Shown in pieces: positions 45,343 through 54,319 of a stretch of DNA of 62,588 bases (position 1 is its first letter; the number at the start of each line of letters is the position of its first letter). A program made the position numbers and the translations under genes. Where the stretch lies: assembly GCA_002505455.1 (NCBI GenBank), contig DAVB01000002.1:1-62588 (forward strand), given 5' to 3'. This DNA comes from Euryarchaeota archaeon UBA52. Lineage in GTDB: Archaea; Thermoplasmatota; Poseidoniia; Poseidoniales; Thalassarchaeaceae. The notes below the pieces were generated by a model. That model worked only from the letters and a program-made list of their open reading frames with translations. It ran no database searches and had not been told where the DNA came from.

Positions 45343-46422
45343 GTGCTTAGAGTTCGGTTTGTCGAGAGCGGGCTTCCCGCAGGAAGCCGGGACAAGAGCA
45401 TCCTCCTAGCATGGATACTGGACAGCATGGCCCTAATTAGGTCCAGAGGCGAGGGGAATAGCATAGCTGATGAACAGGGCGGAATGCATTCGATTGTGAG
45501 TAAATGCTTCATGTCGGAACCGAGGAAGGGATGGACAAGTGCAGAGATTGCAGACGTCACGGGAATCTCGTCAACTGGAATCCACCATCAATTAGTGAAA
45601 ATAAGGGAATCTGGACTTGTCTCTGACGTCAGGAGTAGCGAAGGCAAGAAGTACATGCTCAGAGGAGGTAGCTTCAATACGGCATTTGAGTTGATTTCAG
45701 CCAATGCAATTACAATAGCAAAACAACGGCTTTCCCTCCTACATGATGGAGTCATGAATAGTCAATCGAGGATGGAAGTTCCAGCAGAAGAGGAGTCGGT
45801 GCCATTCAAGATAGACATCGTAGAACTTGGCCCATCCTCTGAAAAAGATGCTTTAGAGGAATTGGTGACTGATCTCGGTTTTGGAGGAGATAGACCTAGA
45901 GCAAACGACTCCCTTCATTCAGATGTAATGGGCATACTGGTTTCTTCCGATCGTCCGCTTGAGCTTTCTCTTATGATGGAACAGACCGGAGGGAGTCGTG
46001 CAAGAGTTGGTCGGATCCTAGATAGAATGCGGGCAGCGGGGATGGTTGAGCGAGCGGTTGTGGAATCACGGATACCCATAGACGTTTTCGGGAGTTTGAG
46101 TCGTCAATATCGTGCCAGAGGAAGTGACTGGTTGATTGGAAGGGGGGGGTTAGGCCGTCTTCCGAATGACATATGCAAATCGCTGATAGATAGTCTTGAA
46201 CAGGAGGTCTTGACCATTGAAAAAGTATCCAGTTCTCTAGAAGAAATACCACTTCTTGATCAGAGAGTGCTGCTGAACACGATTGGTGGACGCGCACCTC
46301 TTGGATATCGATTGAAAGGCGCAACGGGAGGGGAAGTGGTGGCATCAGTACTTCGTGGACTTGAACGTACATTGTCCAGAATATCTTCTGTGGCGGGACG
46401 TTTGGATTCCTTAATCGAATGA
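45343..46422 (+). CDS. Helix-turn-helix transcriptional regulator
   Basis: 359 residues from a GTG at 45343 (other starts cannot be excluded; ATG 45427 is next). HTH/winged region 1 at ~50-105: KGWTSAEIADVTGISSTGIH, then HQLVKIRESGLVSDVRSSEG, with a wing. Region 2 at ~190-245: DVMGILVSSDRPLELSLMME, then GSRARVGRILDRMRAAGMVE and RAVVESRIP. Between them is an acidic linker, and the C-terminus is a long helical region (LIDSLEQEVLTIEKVSSSLEE). No effector domain recognised. Same strand and layout as the upstream wHTH gene, so the pair probably arose together. A stem-forming GGCTTCC/GGAAGCC occurs inside the 5' coding part (45371-45387). Confidence 0.7.
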   Translation: MLRVRFVESGLPAGSRDKSILLAWILDSMALIRSRGEGNSIADEQGGMHSIVSKCFMSEPRKGWTSAEIADVTGISSTGIHHQLVKIRESGLVSDVRSSEGKKYMLRGGSFNTAFELISANAITIAKQRLSLLHDGVMNSQSRMEVPAEEESVPFKIDIVELGPSSEKDALEELVTDLGFGGDRPRANDSLHSDVMGILVSSDRPLELSLMMEQTGGSRARVGRILDRMRAAGMVERAVVESRIPIDVFGSLSRQYRARGSDWLIGRGGLGRLPNDICKSLIDSLEQEVLTIEKVSSSLEEIPLLDQRVLLNTIGGRAPLGYRLKGATGGEVVASVLRGLERTLSRISSVAGRLDSLIE

Positions 46423-46427
46423 GTCCC

Positions 46428-47435
46428 TTAAGCCAGCATTGCATCTTCTTCTAGTTCCCGTAAATATTCAGAAACCATTTCTCCGAGATCATCATGGTTC
46501 TGGGTCTTGTGTAGAGCGACTCTCATTGAAGAGGCTCCTGGTAAACCCTTAGTGAATGAGACGGCATGCCTCTTGGAATTCTTGCTTCCCTTAACGCCGT
46601 AAACTTCGGAGCAAATTTGCAGATATCGTTCCCAGCACCAACGTCTTGAAACCACTGCATCATCACTATGCCATGGAGGATTTTCACCGGTCCACCCAAG
46701 GTCTCGCTTTATCTCATGAAATATCATCGGACGCCCTATGGCGGCTCTCCCTATCATGAGTCCCGCTGCTCCGGTGGACTGCAAGCAGTCGACTGCGGTC
46801 GTTGAGTCTATTACATCCCCATTCGCAATAACCGGGATTGAAACCGAATCAACGATCTGGCGAATTGAGGACCAATCAGCTGTTCCAGAATATCTCTGTC
46901 TCAAAGTTCTGCCATGAACGCAAACACGAATCACTCCCTCGCTTTCCAATCTCCTCGATATCTCCAGAGCAGTGTCTGGCCCCGAACCCGTTCCAAGCCT
47001 CATCTTTACAGAAATGGGAATGTTGGATGCTTCTATGCAAGAGCGGACTAGGCGTACTACTCGATCGGGATCCCTCAACAGGGCAGCTCCTGCATTGTTC
47101 CTGCATACCTTGGGCGCAGGGCATCCAAAGTTAATGTCAATAACATCCGCACGGTCTTGAAGCATCCTAACTGTGGAAACCATCTCATTTTCATCGCCCC
47201 CGAATATCTGAGGTATGAATGGCTGCTCCCTTGGATGGCTCTCCATCTTCAACCATGATTTTGCTTCTTTTCTCGACAGGCCTGAAGCCGCAGTGAACTC
47301 CGTCATAGTGAAATCAGCACCACATTCGCTTGCAAGGAGCCTGTATGCCAGATCGGTGACTCCTGCCATAGGTGCGAGGAAGAGCGGCACTGGGCCTGTT
47401 GGCATACCCCACTGGCCGGAAGCGGCATATTTCAC
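46428..47435 (-). CDS. dus: tRNA-dihydrouridine synthase
   Basis: 335 residues from GTG 47435, whose GTGA overlaps the upstream stop; the ATG at 47405 (MPTGPVPLFLAPMAGVTD) is an equally good start by length. Dus reduces uridines to dihydrouridine in tRNA D-loops with FMN and NADPH. LFLAPMAGVTDLAYRLLA (FMN phosphate region), FIPQIFGGDENEM, INFGCPAPKVCRNNAGAALL with the active-site Cys, ISVKMRLGTGSGPDTALEI, VHGRTLRQRYSGTADWSSI and MIGRAAIGRPMIF are all present. It follows a conserved CxxC protein and rps2. Confidence 0.9.
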   Translation of the reverse strand: MKYAASGQWGMPTGPVPLFLAPMAGVTDLAYRLLASECGADFTMTEFTAASGLSRKEAKSWLKMESHPREQPFIPQIFGGDENEMVSTVRMLQDRADVIDINFGCPAPKVCRNNAGAALLRDPDRVVRLVRSCIEASNIPISVKMRLGTGSGPDTALEISRRLESEGVIRVCVHGRTLRQRYSGTADWSSIRQIVDSVSIPVIANGDVIDSTTAVDCLQSTGAAGLMIGRAAIGRPMIFHEIKRDLGWTGENPPWHSDDAVVSRRWCWERYLQICSEVYGVKGSKNSKRHAVSFTKGLPGASSMRVALHKTQNHDDLGEMVSEYLRELEEDAMLA

Positions 47436-47809
47436 GATGACTCGACGATATGAGCTAGTTTCTCGGATATTAGCTCTGAGAGCATTTCCACGGAACCCTG
47501 ACATTCTTTCAATTCATCATCTGAAGCAATGGTTAGGAATCCGGATTCGGTCTTTGCAACTAAGATAGGAGTAATCCCGTCAGAATATGTGATCAGATCT
47601 TCTGGACGCTCATTTAGATGGACGAGATGGAAAGGTACATCGAAGTTATTCCTGAGTTTTTTCATATCAGATTTTTCCCATGCAATTTTGTGAGTTATGT
47701 CACACAGTGAGCAATGTTCGCCTCTAAATAGGGCTCCTGCAACGTATCTTATCTCTCCAATTAAACCGCCATCGGCATGATAAACGCCCCATATTGATTC
47801 TACAGACAT
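47432..47809 (-). CDS. Conserved CxxC protein of unknown function
   Basis: 125 residues. It matches a widely spread but uncharacterised bacterial/archaeal family known to me from its shared features: WGVYHADGGLIGEIRYVAG, the motif EHCSLCDITH, FDVPFHLVHLNERPED and GITPILVAKTESGF. The two close cysteines with Asp and His (HCSLCDITH) suggest a metal or redox site. No function is established. It lies between rps2 and dus, and its stop overlaps the dus GTG start, a strong sign of coupled translation and so perhaps of a role in RNA modification or translation. Confidence 0.75.
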   Translation of the reverse strand: MSVESIWGVYHADGGLIGEIRYVAGALFRGEHCSLCDITHKIAWEKSDMKKLRNNFDVPFHLVHLNERPEDLITYSDGITPILVAKTESGFLTIASDDELKECQGSVEMLSELISEKLAHIVESS

Positions 47810-47857
47810 GAAGTTCTGTTGCAGATGTGCCTTATTGATGGGTGTAAACAGCCATAT

Positions 47858-48475
47858 CTAGAATGTCGATTCCCAGTCATCAACGTCTTGTGAGCGCTCC
47901 CAATCCGCATAAGTGGCTTCACCACGTTGAACGAGCGTTTCTCTAGCAAGGAGCCAGTATACCAATGAGAGTGACCTTCGACCCTTGTTATTTGCTGGTA
48001 GAGCGAGATCGACATTTCTGAGTGTGTTGTTTGCGTCACATATTCCAATCACAGGTATTCCGGAGCTGATTGCCTCATTGAGTGCCTGTGAATCGGCAGA
48101 TGGATCGGTGACCATCAGAACCTCAGGCTCGATATATGAGCTAAGCCTTGGATTAGTAAGTGTTCCAGGAATGAACCTACCGACTATCCTCTTGGCCCCT
48201 ATGGCTTGGGCAAATTTTCGAGCAGGGCGCTGTCCGTACTGACGTGCACTGACCACGAGTACTCTAGAAGGATCATACCTATTGAGGAATGACGCTACTA
48301 CGCGTATGCGTTCATCGGTCTTCTCTATGTCGATCAAATGGAGGCCTGTGCCGTCTTGTCTGTCTGAATCTAGGAAGCGATTCATATCAGCAGACTTCTG
48401 ATTTGTACCTATGTGGACTGCATGAGTTCTGTACATGTCGAAGGGTACGAGCGGGGCTACTTGTTCCGTCATCAT
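47858..48475 (-). CDS. rps2: 30S ribosomal protein S2 (archaeal type)
   Basis: 205 residues, the short archaeal S2/SA form. HIGTNQKSADMNRFLDSD near the N-terminus, RFIPGTLTNPRLSSYIEPEV, LMVTDPSADSQALNEAISS and IPVIGICDANNTLRNVDLAL are diagnostic, followed by the acidic C-terminus (DVDDWESTF) typical of archaeal/eukaryotic S2. In many archaea rps2 ends an operon with rpl13, rps9, rpo subunits and enolase; here it stands alone with a CxxC protein and dus downstream. The best phylogenetic anchor in the window. Confidence 0.97.
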   Translation of the reverse strand: MMTEQVAPLVPFDMYRTHAVHIGTNQKSADMNRFLDSDRQDGTGLHLIDIEKTDERIRVVASFLNRYDPSRVLVVSARQYGQRPARKFAQAIGAKRIVGRFIPGTLTNPRLSSYIEPEVLMVTDPSADSQALNEAISSGIPVIGICDANNTLRNVDLALPANNKGRRSLSLVYWLLARETLVQRGEATYADWERSQDVDDWESTF

Positions 48476-48549
48476 GATGCCTCGGCAACGCGGCCACCTA
48501 ACGGGCGTTCATAAGCGCTCCGTAGACGTATGAGGGAAGAGTTGTACGA

Positions 48550-49158
48550 TTAATCCAATTCTGACTGGAAAGTGCAATCGTCAGACTCATGAATTTCAGC
48601 GAACCTGATACATGGCTTTGTGATGGTTACGAATACGTCAAAATGGTCCTTGGCAGTGAGTTGTTCTATGCCAGGCTCCCATCCATATCCTCTTGCATCC
48701 ACTTCTAAGGTCCATATCCCCTCGCTGAATTCCATGCCAGAATAGTCCCACCTCTCAAGTGGATGGTCCTGAGTTACACGTATCTTCCAGAAGGGGTCAC
48801 CGCCTGCTGATTTTGATCCTGGGGCCCATAGTTTTGCATCGACATATCGAATTAGGTTTGTCTCATTCCCGATAAGACTCTCGAATGTCTCGGAAAGAGG
48901 CATCTGGGCACGGAAAGATATGGACATACTCTGCACACTAGGATCTATCTCCATGGTGCTTTCATTGTAATAGTCGGTTGAGTCGAACCCTGTTGATGTG
49001 AATGTGTGGTCGAAACCGATTGATTCTTCTCGAAGTATTGTCTCAGGCGGTTCTCGCATGTCTTCCATGATTTCACGTTGAAGCACTAATCCAAGACATC
49101 CGGAGAATACTCCTGCTGCTAGGATGAGGGTCGTCATCGCCATTGCGGAGGCGCGCAT
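48550..49158 (-). CDS. Lipoprotein, unknown function
   Basis: 202 residues from the ATG at 49158. The N-terminus MRASAMAMTTLILAAGVFSG is followed by a lipobox-like C (VFSGCLG, Cys21), so it is likely a lipid-anchored exported protein. The body is acidic with beta-strand character (DPSVQSMSISFRAQMPLS, WTLEVDARGYGWEP) and two C-terminal Cys (KPCIRFAE, DDCTFQ) that could form a disulfide. No family recognised. The 171 bases upstream (49159-49329) hold no ORF or RNA that I can support. Confidence 0.65.
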   Translation of the reverse strand: MRASAMAMTTLILAAGVFSGCLGLVLQREIMEDMREPPETILREESIGFDHTFTSTGFDSTDYYNESTMEIDPSVQSMSISFRAQMPLSETFESLIGNETNLIRYVDAKLWAPGSKSAGGDPFWKIRVTQDHPLERWDYSGMEFSEGIWTLEVDARGYGWEPGIEQLTAKDHFDVFVTITKPCIRFAEIHESDDCTFQSELD

Positions 49159-49329
49159 CGAAGATTGAGAGTACTCGATTTGATTTCAACGGAGCGGTCA
49201 TTTGGAAGTTTTGCTTCCATTCCAAGCATTGAATTGTGTCAGCCGATAGGAAGGGGCGCCTCGATGACGACAAGAGGGTCAACTGAGCTCCGGCTTTGAC
49301 GTGCCCTGTGAGTACCGAGAGGCGAATGA

Positions 49330-49845
49330 CTACTTTTTTCGAGATCTGGTTGACTTTAGAGTTGCGTTACTGTAGAAAACAAGGACACTGATCAACAAAA
49401 CGAACAGCACCAACCCATATGATGTGATGTGAAATCGTTCTTTACTTGATTCTGAGTTTTCCAGTTCTATTTCTCCATTTTCATCTTGCGTTTCGTTCAT
49501 TGGTTGGACGGTTATTTCTCCAATCATTCCAAGCTGCTCATGTGGTTCGCAAACGAATTCATAAGTGCCATTCATGCCTATCTCGAACACGAATCTGTAG
49601 TCTACGTTTCTGGATGGATCGCCGCTATCAAATGTGCCTTCTGTGGATACTGCATTGTGAGGCAATAATTCTCCTGACCAGAAGAATCGGACCGCTTGGC
49701 CTTCCGTGATTGTGACTTCTGAAGGGCTAAACTGCAAATTTGTGCTATCGACCGTGATTATTACATCGTCCTCTTGAGCGATTACAGGTGTACTGGCTAG
49801 CAGTACTCCGAGCGCGGCTATCGGGATTAGATGGTAGTATCTCAC
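49330..49845 (-). CDS. Membrane-anchored blue-copper (plastocyanin/halocyanin-like) protein
   Basis: 171 residues from a GTG at 49845, giving a normal signal peptide (RYYHLIPIAALGVLLASTPV); GTG at 49869 adds eight residues and is possible. Cupredoxin fold at ~25-110: VDSTNLQFSPSEVTITEGQA, then SGELLPHNAVSTEG (copper His), and TYEFVCEPHEQLGMIGEI with Cys, His and Met ligands, i.e. a complete type-1 copper site. A charged linker (QPMNETQDENGEIELENSE) and a C-terminal helix (YGLVLFVLLISVLVFY) anchor it. Probably an electron carrier on the outside of the membrane. It follows FKBP, CcmF and geranylgeranyl reductase on one strand. Confidence 0.85.
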   Translation of the reverse strand: MRYYHLIPIAALGVLLASTPVIAQEDDVIITVDSTNLQFSPSEVTITEGQAVRFFWSGELLPHNAVSTEGTFDSGDPSRNVDYRFVFEIGMNGTYEFVCEPHEQLGMIGEITVQPMNETQDENGEIELENSESSKERFHITSYGLVLFVLLISVLVFYSNATLKSTRSRKK

Positions 49846-49880
49846 GACTTCAAGCAGTGGCACTATCACTTAATTTGATG

Positions 49881-50576
49881 TTATTCTTCTTCATCGACCT
49901 TTCTTGGTTCGTGTACTTCACGGAATACCACTACTCCGACGCCGAGATGCTCTCTAAGGGTCCTGACCAAGCTAAACTTGGCATATGGCCAGTTCTGGTC
50001 ATATGCAATTGACTCGGGCAGAGTAATTGTTACATCATCTTTCTCGAATTTGACCTCGAAGTCGTCTCTACCAGTATTCATCTCAAGTAAAGTCTGAACT
50101 CTTGCCTTCTTCTGCTTCACGACTTTTACGATTGAATACGTGTATCGCAACTTGACTCCCGCGAGAGGATGGTTGTAGTCAATTCGTGCGCGGCCGGCAC
50201 GAGCCATCTGTAGAACCCCGGATCTTCCGTTGATTTCGACCTGTGAACCTATGGCCAGAGTATCTGGGTCTCGGACGCTTCGCATCAAGACATTCATTCC
50301 AACCGTCTCAACAAGGTTACCATCACGGTCGCCATAAGCATCCTCTGGTTCAATATCGAAGGTGTACTCTTCCTTCTCCTTCGCACTCTCGAGATGCTCT
50401 TCAAAGCCTTTGATGAGTCTGCCATCTCCAATGACAGTGATCATTGGTTTGTACGTTCGGCGCTCATCGTGTATTTCATGCTCCTTGGCAACATCTTCTC
50501 TTGTGGTCTCTAGTAGCGATTCAGTATCTGCATTGTATAGATCGTAATCGATGTGAACGATGGTCCCCTTCTTCAT
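49881..50576 (-). CDS. FKBP-type peptidyl-prolyl cis-trans isomerase, SlyD-like
   Basis: 231 residues from the ATG at 50576, selected for the GGAGG seven bases away; ATG 50621 is next to the CcmF stop and adds 15 non-conserved residues. FKBP fold: GTIVHIDYDLYNADTESLLE, then ITVIGDGRLIKGFEEHLESA and EYTFDIEPEDAYGDRDGNLV, an insert-in-flap region, and YNHPLAGVKLRYTYSIVKVV. C-terminal ~90 residues form an extra domain as in the 26-30 kDa archaeal FKBPs. Role: folding of proline-rich proteins, here perhaps exported redox proteins. Sits in the CcmF operon. Confidence 0.9.
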   Translation of the reverse strand: MKKGTIVHIDYDLYNADTESLLETTREDVAKEHEIHDERRTYKPMITVIGDGRLIKGFEEHLESAKEKEEYTFDIEPEDAYGDRDGNLVETVGMNVLMRSVRDPDTLAIGSQVEINGRSGVLQMARAGRARIDYNHPLAGVKLRYTYSIVKVVKQKKARVQTLLEMNTGRDDFEVKFEKDDVTITLPESIAYDQNWPYAKFSLVRTLREHLGVGVVVFREVHEPRKVDEEE

Positions 50577-50583
50577 CCTAGGT

Positions 50584-50588
50584 CCTCC
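50584..50588 (-). promoter_or_regulatory. Shine-Dalgarno of the FKBP gene
   Basis: GGAGG, seven bases before the ATG at 50576. It lies inside the longer frame and decides the shorter start. Confidence 0.6.
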
Positions 50589-50621
50589 AGTGGGCCCGGC
50601 GACCTGCTGGCCCCTTTTCAT

Positions 50622-52982
50622 TCAGTCGGTTGATGGGGTCCGCCTAGAATCGTGGCTTGATAGGGCTAGAGAGCCTCCGACAAGCAGTAAAATCCAACCA
50701 ACCCAGACCATATGGCTGCCGTGTAGGTCGTATACAGTGACGCCCACTCGATCAATATCTTCAATCTCCCCGAACATTAACTCATTTAATGCTCGACTAG
50801 CCTGGGCAACATCAAGTATGAACATCAAATCTCCATGAATCTGGAAGATCCGATCAACTTCAGATCTTGTGAGGATCTCGCCGGATGGAGTGTCGAATCG
50901 TAATATTCCGGGCCTTGCTGTCTCGACATAATTGCCATCCATATCATGAATCTCGATCTGGAACTCCACGAATCCATTGGCAATTGAGTATTCGTATGCT
51001 GAATCCTCAGAATCTATCGCGTTTACCTCTGTGAATGTAAGAGTGTAACCTGCATGCTCGACAGGTTGGTCCCTAACTAGAGTTACCAGATGAGAAGGGT
51101 CTGTTCTATCGACAAGGGTGGTCGTAAGGACATGTCCAAGAAGCAAAAACAGTATGCCTACGTGCGCGATGCTAGAGCCTACTTTACGCCGATCCAGGAG
51201 ACTCCACCTGGCAGGATACAAACGCTCACTGGAAGAAATAGATGTACGTACTGACTTCCACATCTCAATCAAAGTAGGAGGCAATGCGACAACCAAGCAG
51301 GCTAGAATAGTGCCAGCAACTTGTCCCCTTGTAAGGCTCTCAGTGAAATTCCGATCAGGGTCTCCCGGAAGATTGAGGCCGTTTGACATAGCGCCTATCG
51401 CCAGCGAGATTGCTAGAGTGCCAATTACCGCGAATATGCCCACTCTGCCGTCATTGCCCTTACCCCAGGAATATACTGTGAGTGAAAGTGCAAGAATGAT
51501 TAGAATTGGGGCTCCAAATATCTCATGTGCCTCGAGACTTGTCCCATCTATTTCTGCTGTGAGCAGCATCCAAGTTAAACCAAGATATGCTATTGCACCA
51601 AACCAGGGAGATGCTCTGGAAACCCGATTTTGATTCCTAGGGTCGAAAATTGGTTCTAGCAGAGATTCAGATTCATCGTCAGGAGGCGTCAAAACCCACG
51701 GAACTAGAAAAATAGCCATCCCGGAGACTGCCAGCGGGAGGGACGCTGCCCATGACCAACTTGCAAACAGGTACAATGCGACACCAGAAAAAATCCATAC
51801 CGTTGAAATTTCTTCTGAGTCACCCTCCACAATTAGAGTCATCAAAGCAAGACCGACTACCAAAACAAGTGTTGATCCGGTCAATATTCCGACAATCAAC
51901 GTGGCAAGAATCAGACTGGCCGCCAATAAAGGAGAGGCGTCTCTCATTGAAGCCCTACCCATCTTCTGAAGCATCTTCGATTGCACTTTGAGGAGATGAT
52001 TCATCAAAGCTAATCCAAGAACTATGATTATGATCAGGTATGTTATGACCTCCACGCCAGCAGCACCCTCGCTTGCCAAGGAAATTATCCTCAGATATGG
52101 GTCTGAAGATTCTGACCCTGCACCGTCTGCTGCGAAAGAATGCACCGAGGACCAAACGCCGTTCGCGCGTGTGACAAGCGTAGAGTGCATTGCAAGCGCA
52201 CCGACGCCAATCATAACCGCAGGACTGGCTTTACGTGCCTTCACAGAAGCCTGACTTCGAGCATGAAGAACAGCAATCAGGCATACCCAAGGCAGGAAAG
52301 ATGCTGTTTCAACAGGGTCCCATGCCCAATAGCCTCCCCAATCGAGTACAGTATATGCCCACAACCCTCCAAGACCGATGCCGGCAGTTCCAACCACGAA
52401 TGCGGCCCTAGCCCAAGGCAGGATTTCGTCATGCAGGGAGATCTCATCACGATCTTCCAATAATCCTGAAACAGATATGATTGCAGGGATCAAGCACAAG
52501 GTGTAGAATGCAAAGATGACTGGAGGGTGTATTACCATCAAATCAGTCTGAAGTAGTGGATTGAGATAGTTGTTGAAACCTGAGGAGGGGGCAAATGGGT
52601 CCAGGAGGACGGAAATTGAAAGTAGGATGCCGTTTAGACCGACGACCATTCTCAAGGAATTTTGTCCGTTTGGACTTGTTTTGGAAAGAGCCACTGAGCC
52701 TATGGCCAACCATGTGCACCACATCAAAAGCGGGCCGGAACGTCCGCCCCATACTGCAGATATTCTGTAGAGGAGGGGGAGATCGTCACCGCCCAGTCTC
52801 GATACTAGATCGAGAGAGTCCCAATTCGCTATGAATGCAATTATTATCAGAGTGAATGGCATTGACTGGATGGCGGCCAGAATCGACAAAGGCAGACGTC
52901 TGGATATCTTCGATGATGATGCCCACATCAGCGATATTATTGACGCTGTCAGAAGTATCAAACGCCCGGATAGAGGAAGCAC
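50622..52982 (-). CDS. CcmF-type cytochrome c haem lyase
   Basis: 786 residues from GTG 52982, about 15 membrane helices. The WWD haem-handling signature is intact: GLWAYTVLDWGGYWAWDPVE with TASFLPW after it. Early features WGGRSGPLLMWCTW and a conserved His pair region (MVIHPPVIFAFYTLC) fit CcmF/CcsA-like haem lyases of system I. A final ectodomain (QPVEHAGYTLTFTEVNAIDS) and a last helix (MVWVGWILLLVGGSLALSSH) complete the CcmF plan. It attaches haem to apocytochrome c outside the membrane. Other ccm genes are not in the window. It starts four bases after geranylgeranyl reductase. Confidence 0.9.
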   Translation of the reverse strand: MLPLSGRLILLTASIISLMWASSSKISRRLPLSILAAIQSMPFTLIIIAFIANWDSLDLVSRLGGDDLPLLYRISAVWGGRSGPLLMWCTWLAIGSVALSKTSPNGQNSLRMVVGLNGILLSISVLLDPFAPSSGFNNYLNPLLQTDLMVIHPPVIFAFYTLCLIPAIISVSGLLEDRDEISLHDEILPWARAAFVVGTAGIGLGGLWAYTVLDWGGYWAWDPVETASFLPWVCLIAVLHARSQASVKARKASPAVMIGVGALAMHSTLVTRANGVWSSVHSFAADGAGSESSDPYLRIISLASEGAAGVEVITYLIIIIVLGLALMNHLLKVQSKMLQKMGRASMRDASPLLAASLILATLIVGILTGSTLVLVVGLALMTLIVEGDSEEISTVWIFSGVALYLFASWSWAASLPLAVSGMAIFLVPWVLTPPDDESESLLEPIFDPRNQNRVSRASPWFGAIAYLGLTWMLLTAEIDGTSLEAHEIFGAPILIILALSLTVYSWGKGNDGRVGIFAVIGTLAISLAIGAMSNGLNLPGDPDRNFTESLTRGQVAGTILACLVVALPPTLIEMWKSVRTSISSSERLYPARWSLLDRRKVGSSIAHVGILFLLLGHVLTTTLVDRTDPSHLVTLVRDQPVEHAGYTLTFTEVNAIDSEDSAYEYSIANGFVEFQIEIHDMDGNYVETARPGILRFDTPSGEILTRSEVDRIFQIHGDLMFILDVAQASRALNELMFGEIEDIDRVGVTVYDLHGSHMVWVGWILLLVGGSLALSSHDSRRTPSTD

Positions 52983-52986
52983 GTGC

Positions 52987-54231
52987 TTACCATCCGTAGT
53001 ACTTAGCCCTGCTATATCCGAAAGCGAGCATCGCAGATACTATTCTCTTGGAATACAGAGATGGCCTCCTAAATAGTACGCGTAGTCCGACCATCGCCTT
53101 TCCCGAAGCGCCCATGTCGGACATCTCATCGGGGAAACAAGTGGCCATCACAGACATCTCCTCATCGGTCAATTGGAAAAGTGCATTTTTACCTCTCAGA
53201 ATTTTATGGTATGGAGGGAACTCTGCCTTCCAAGAGCGGGTATAGGCAGACATCATTTCGGAGCTCAGATCCGACTGAGATATCGCCATCGCAGCGGTTT
53301 GAGCTGCAAAAACAGCAGATTTCAGAGCAAGATGCGAGCCGCCTTCGAATAGAGGTGAAGTGAATCCAGCAGCATCACCGACAAGCATCAGACCATCATA
53401 ATGTGTGTTTTCGAATGGGCCTGAGATAGGTATGGTACCGCCAAAGGCAGGATTTCCTTTCTCTTTCCAAGAAGGTAGTTTTTGTTCAAGGCCCCTGAAA
53501 TGTGTATCTTCGATGAATTCGTCCAAAGCCTTCTTCGCTCTCGGCCTGTCTTCGGTTACGAGGCCGACATTAGCTCTTCCATCACATTTTGGAATCATCC
53601 AAAGGTATCCTTTCTCAGCGTATTTCGGCCATATATAGAAATCCAGATACCCATCTGTAGGGACGTTTGTTAGCTCGTACTGCATGCCGGCAACGACTTT
53701 TCCTTTATCGTTCAAAGGATTACTCCCATCGGGTTTGATGAATCTTGAACATACAGCAGACACCCCTGACGCGTCAATTACTATCTTGGCCGATATCGGG
53801 AATCTGTCCCCCTTGCCATCGCATCTCCATCCCTTGAATTCGCCATCTTGCTCGATTCTCTCCATGGACGTGAGTTTGTGCTTTAAGACGAGTTCTGCGC
53901 CTTCTTTAACAGCAGATTCTGCGATCCATCGCTCGAAGAGATGCTTCTCCAATACATAGCCGGTCTCAGTGAGTTGTTTCTCAGTTCCGTCGGGAAAAAT
54001 CACTCTTATCCCATTGACCCTCTTGCTGATCACTTCTTCGGGCAATTGAAGATTCAGATTAGCCACGGCTTCATCGGAAATGCACTCTCCACAGTGAACC
54101 GGAGTTCCTATCTCGGAGTGATCTTCGATAATGAGGGTACTGAGGCCTTTCCTCGCACATTGAAGTGCTGCATTTCCGCCTCCAGGGCCTGCGCCCACGA
54201 CCAATACGTCAACGTCGATGCCGTCCGACAC
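52987..54231 (-). CDS. Geranylgeranyl reductase family flavoprotein
   Basis: 414 residues from the GTG at 54231. The 97 residues further upstream in the frame are low-complexity and antisense to UbiD, so not used. N-terminal FAD-binding VLVVGAGPGGGNAALQCARK; then SEIGTPVHCGECISDEAV, the substrate-site CxxC (HCGECI), and GLMLVGDAAGFTSPLFEGG, the second FAD motif. These enzymes saturate the geranylgeranyl chains of archaeal lipids, but paralogues saturate menaquinone side chains. Location beside UbiA/UbiD and CcmF makes menaquinone a reasonable substrate here. Sits divergent from ubiD, starts 88 bases apart. Confidence 0.85.
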   Translation of the reverse strand: MSDGIDVDVLVVGAGPGGGNAALQCARKGLSTLIIEDHSEIGTPVHCGECISDEAVANLNLQLPEEVISKRVNGIRVIFPDGTEKQLTETGYVLEKHLFERWIAESAVKEGAELVLKHKLTSMERIEQDGEFKGWRCDGKGDRFPISAKIVIDASGVSAVCSRFIKPDGSNPLNDKGKVVAGMQYELTNVPTDGYLDFYIWPKYAEKGYLWMIPKCDGRANVGLVTEDRPRAKKALDEFIEDTHFRGLEQKLPSWKEKGNPAFGGTIPISGPFENTHYDGLMLVGDAAGFTSPLFEGGSHLALKSAVFAAQTAAMAISQSDLSSEMMSAYTRSWKAEFPPYHKILRGKNALFQLTDEEMSVMATCFPDEMSDMGASGKAMVGLRVLFRRPSLYSKRIVSAMLAFGYSRAKYYGW

Positions 54232-54319
54232 ATGTCTTGGAGTAGACGATGTGAAAAGAATCCAACGGTTATGTGGGAGAAAAGCGAACCTTCTCAACGG
54301 GGAGTCGCGAGTGTGGGTC

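Noticed and set aside
45371..45387. GGCTTCC/GGAAGCC hairpin as terminator or riboswitch
   Set aside because: It lies inside the coding region of a regulator and is not followed by a T-run.
49159..49329. Possible small RNA or tRNA in a 171-base gap
   Set aside because: No cloverleaf, no conserved RNA motif seen and no T-run convincing as a terminator.
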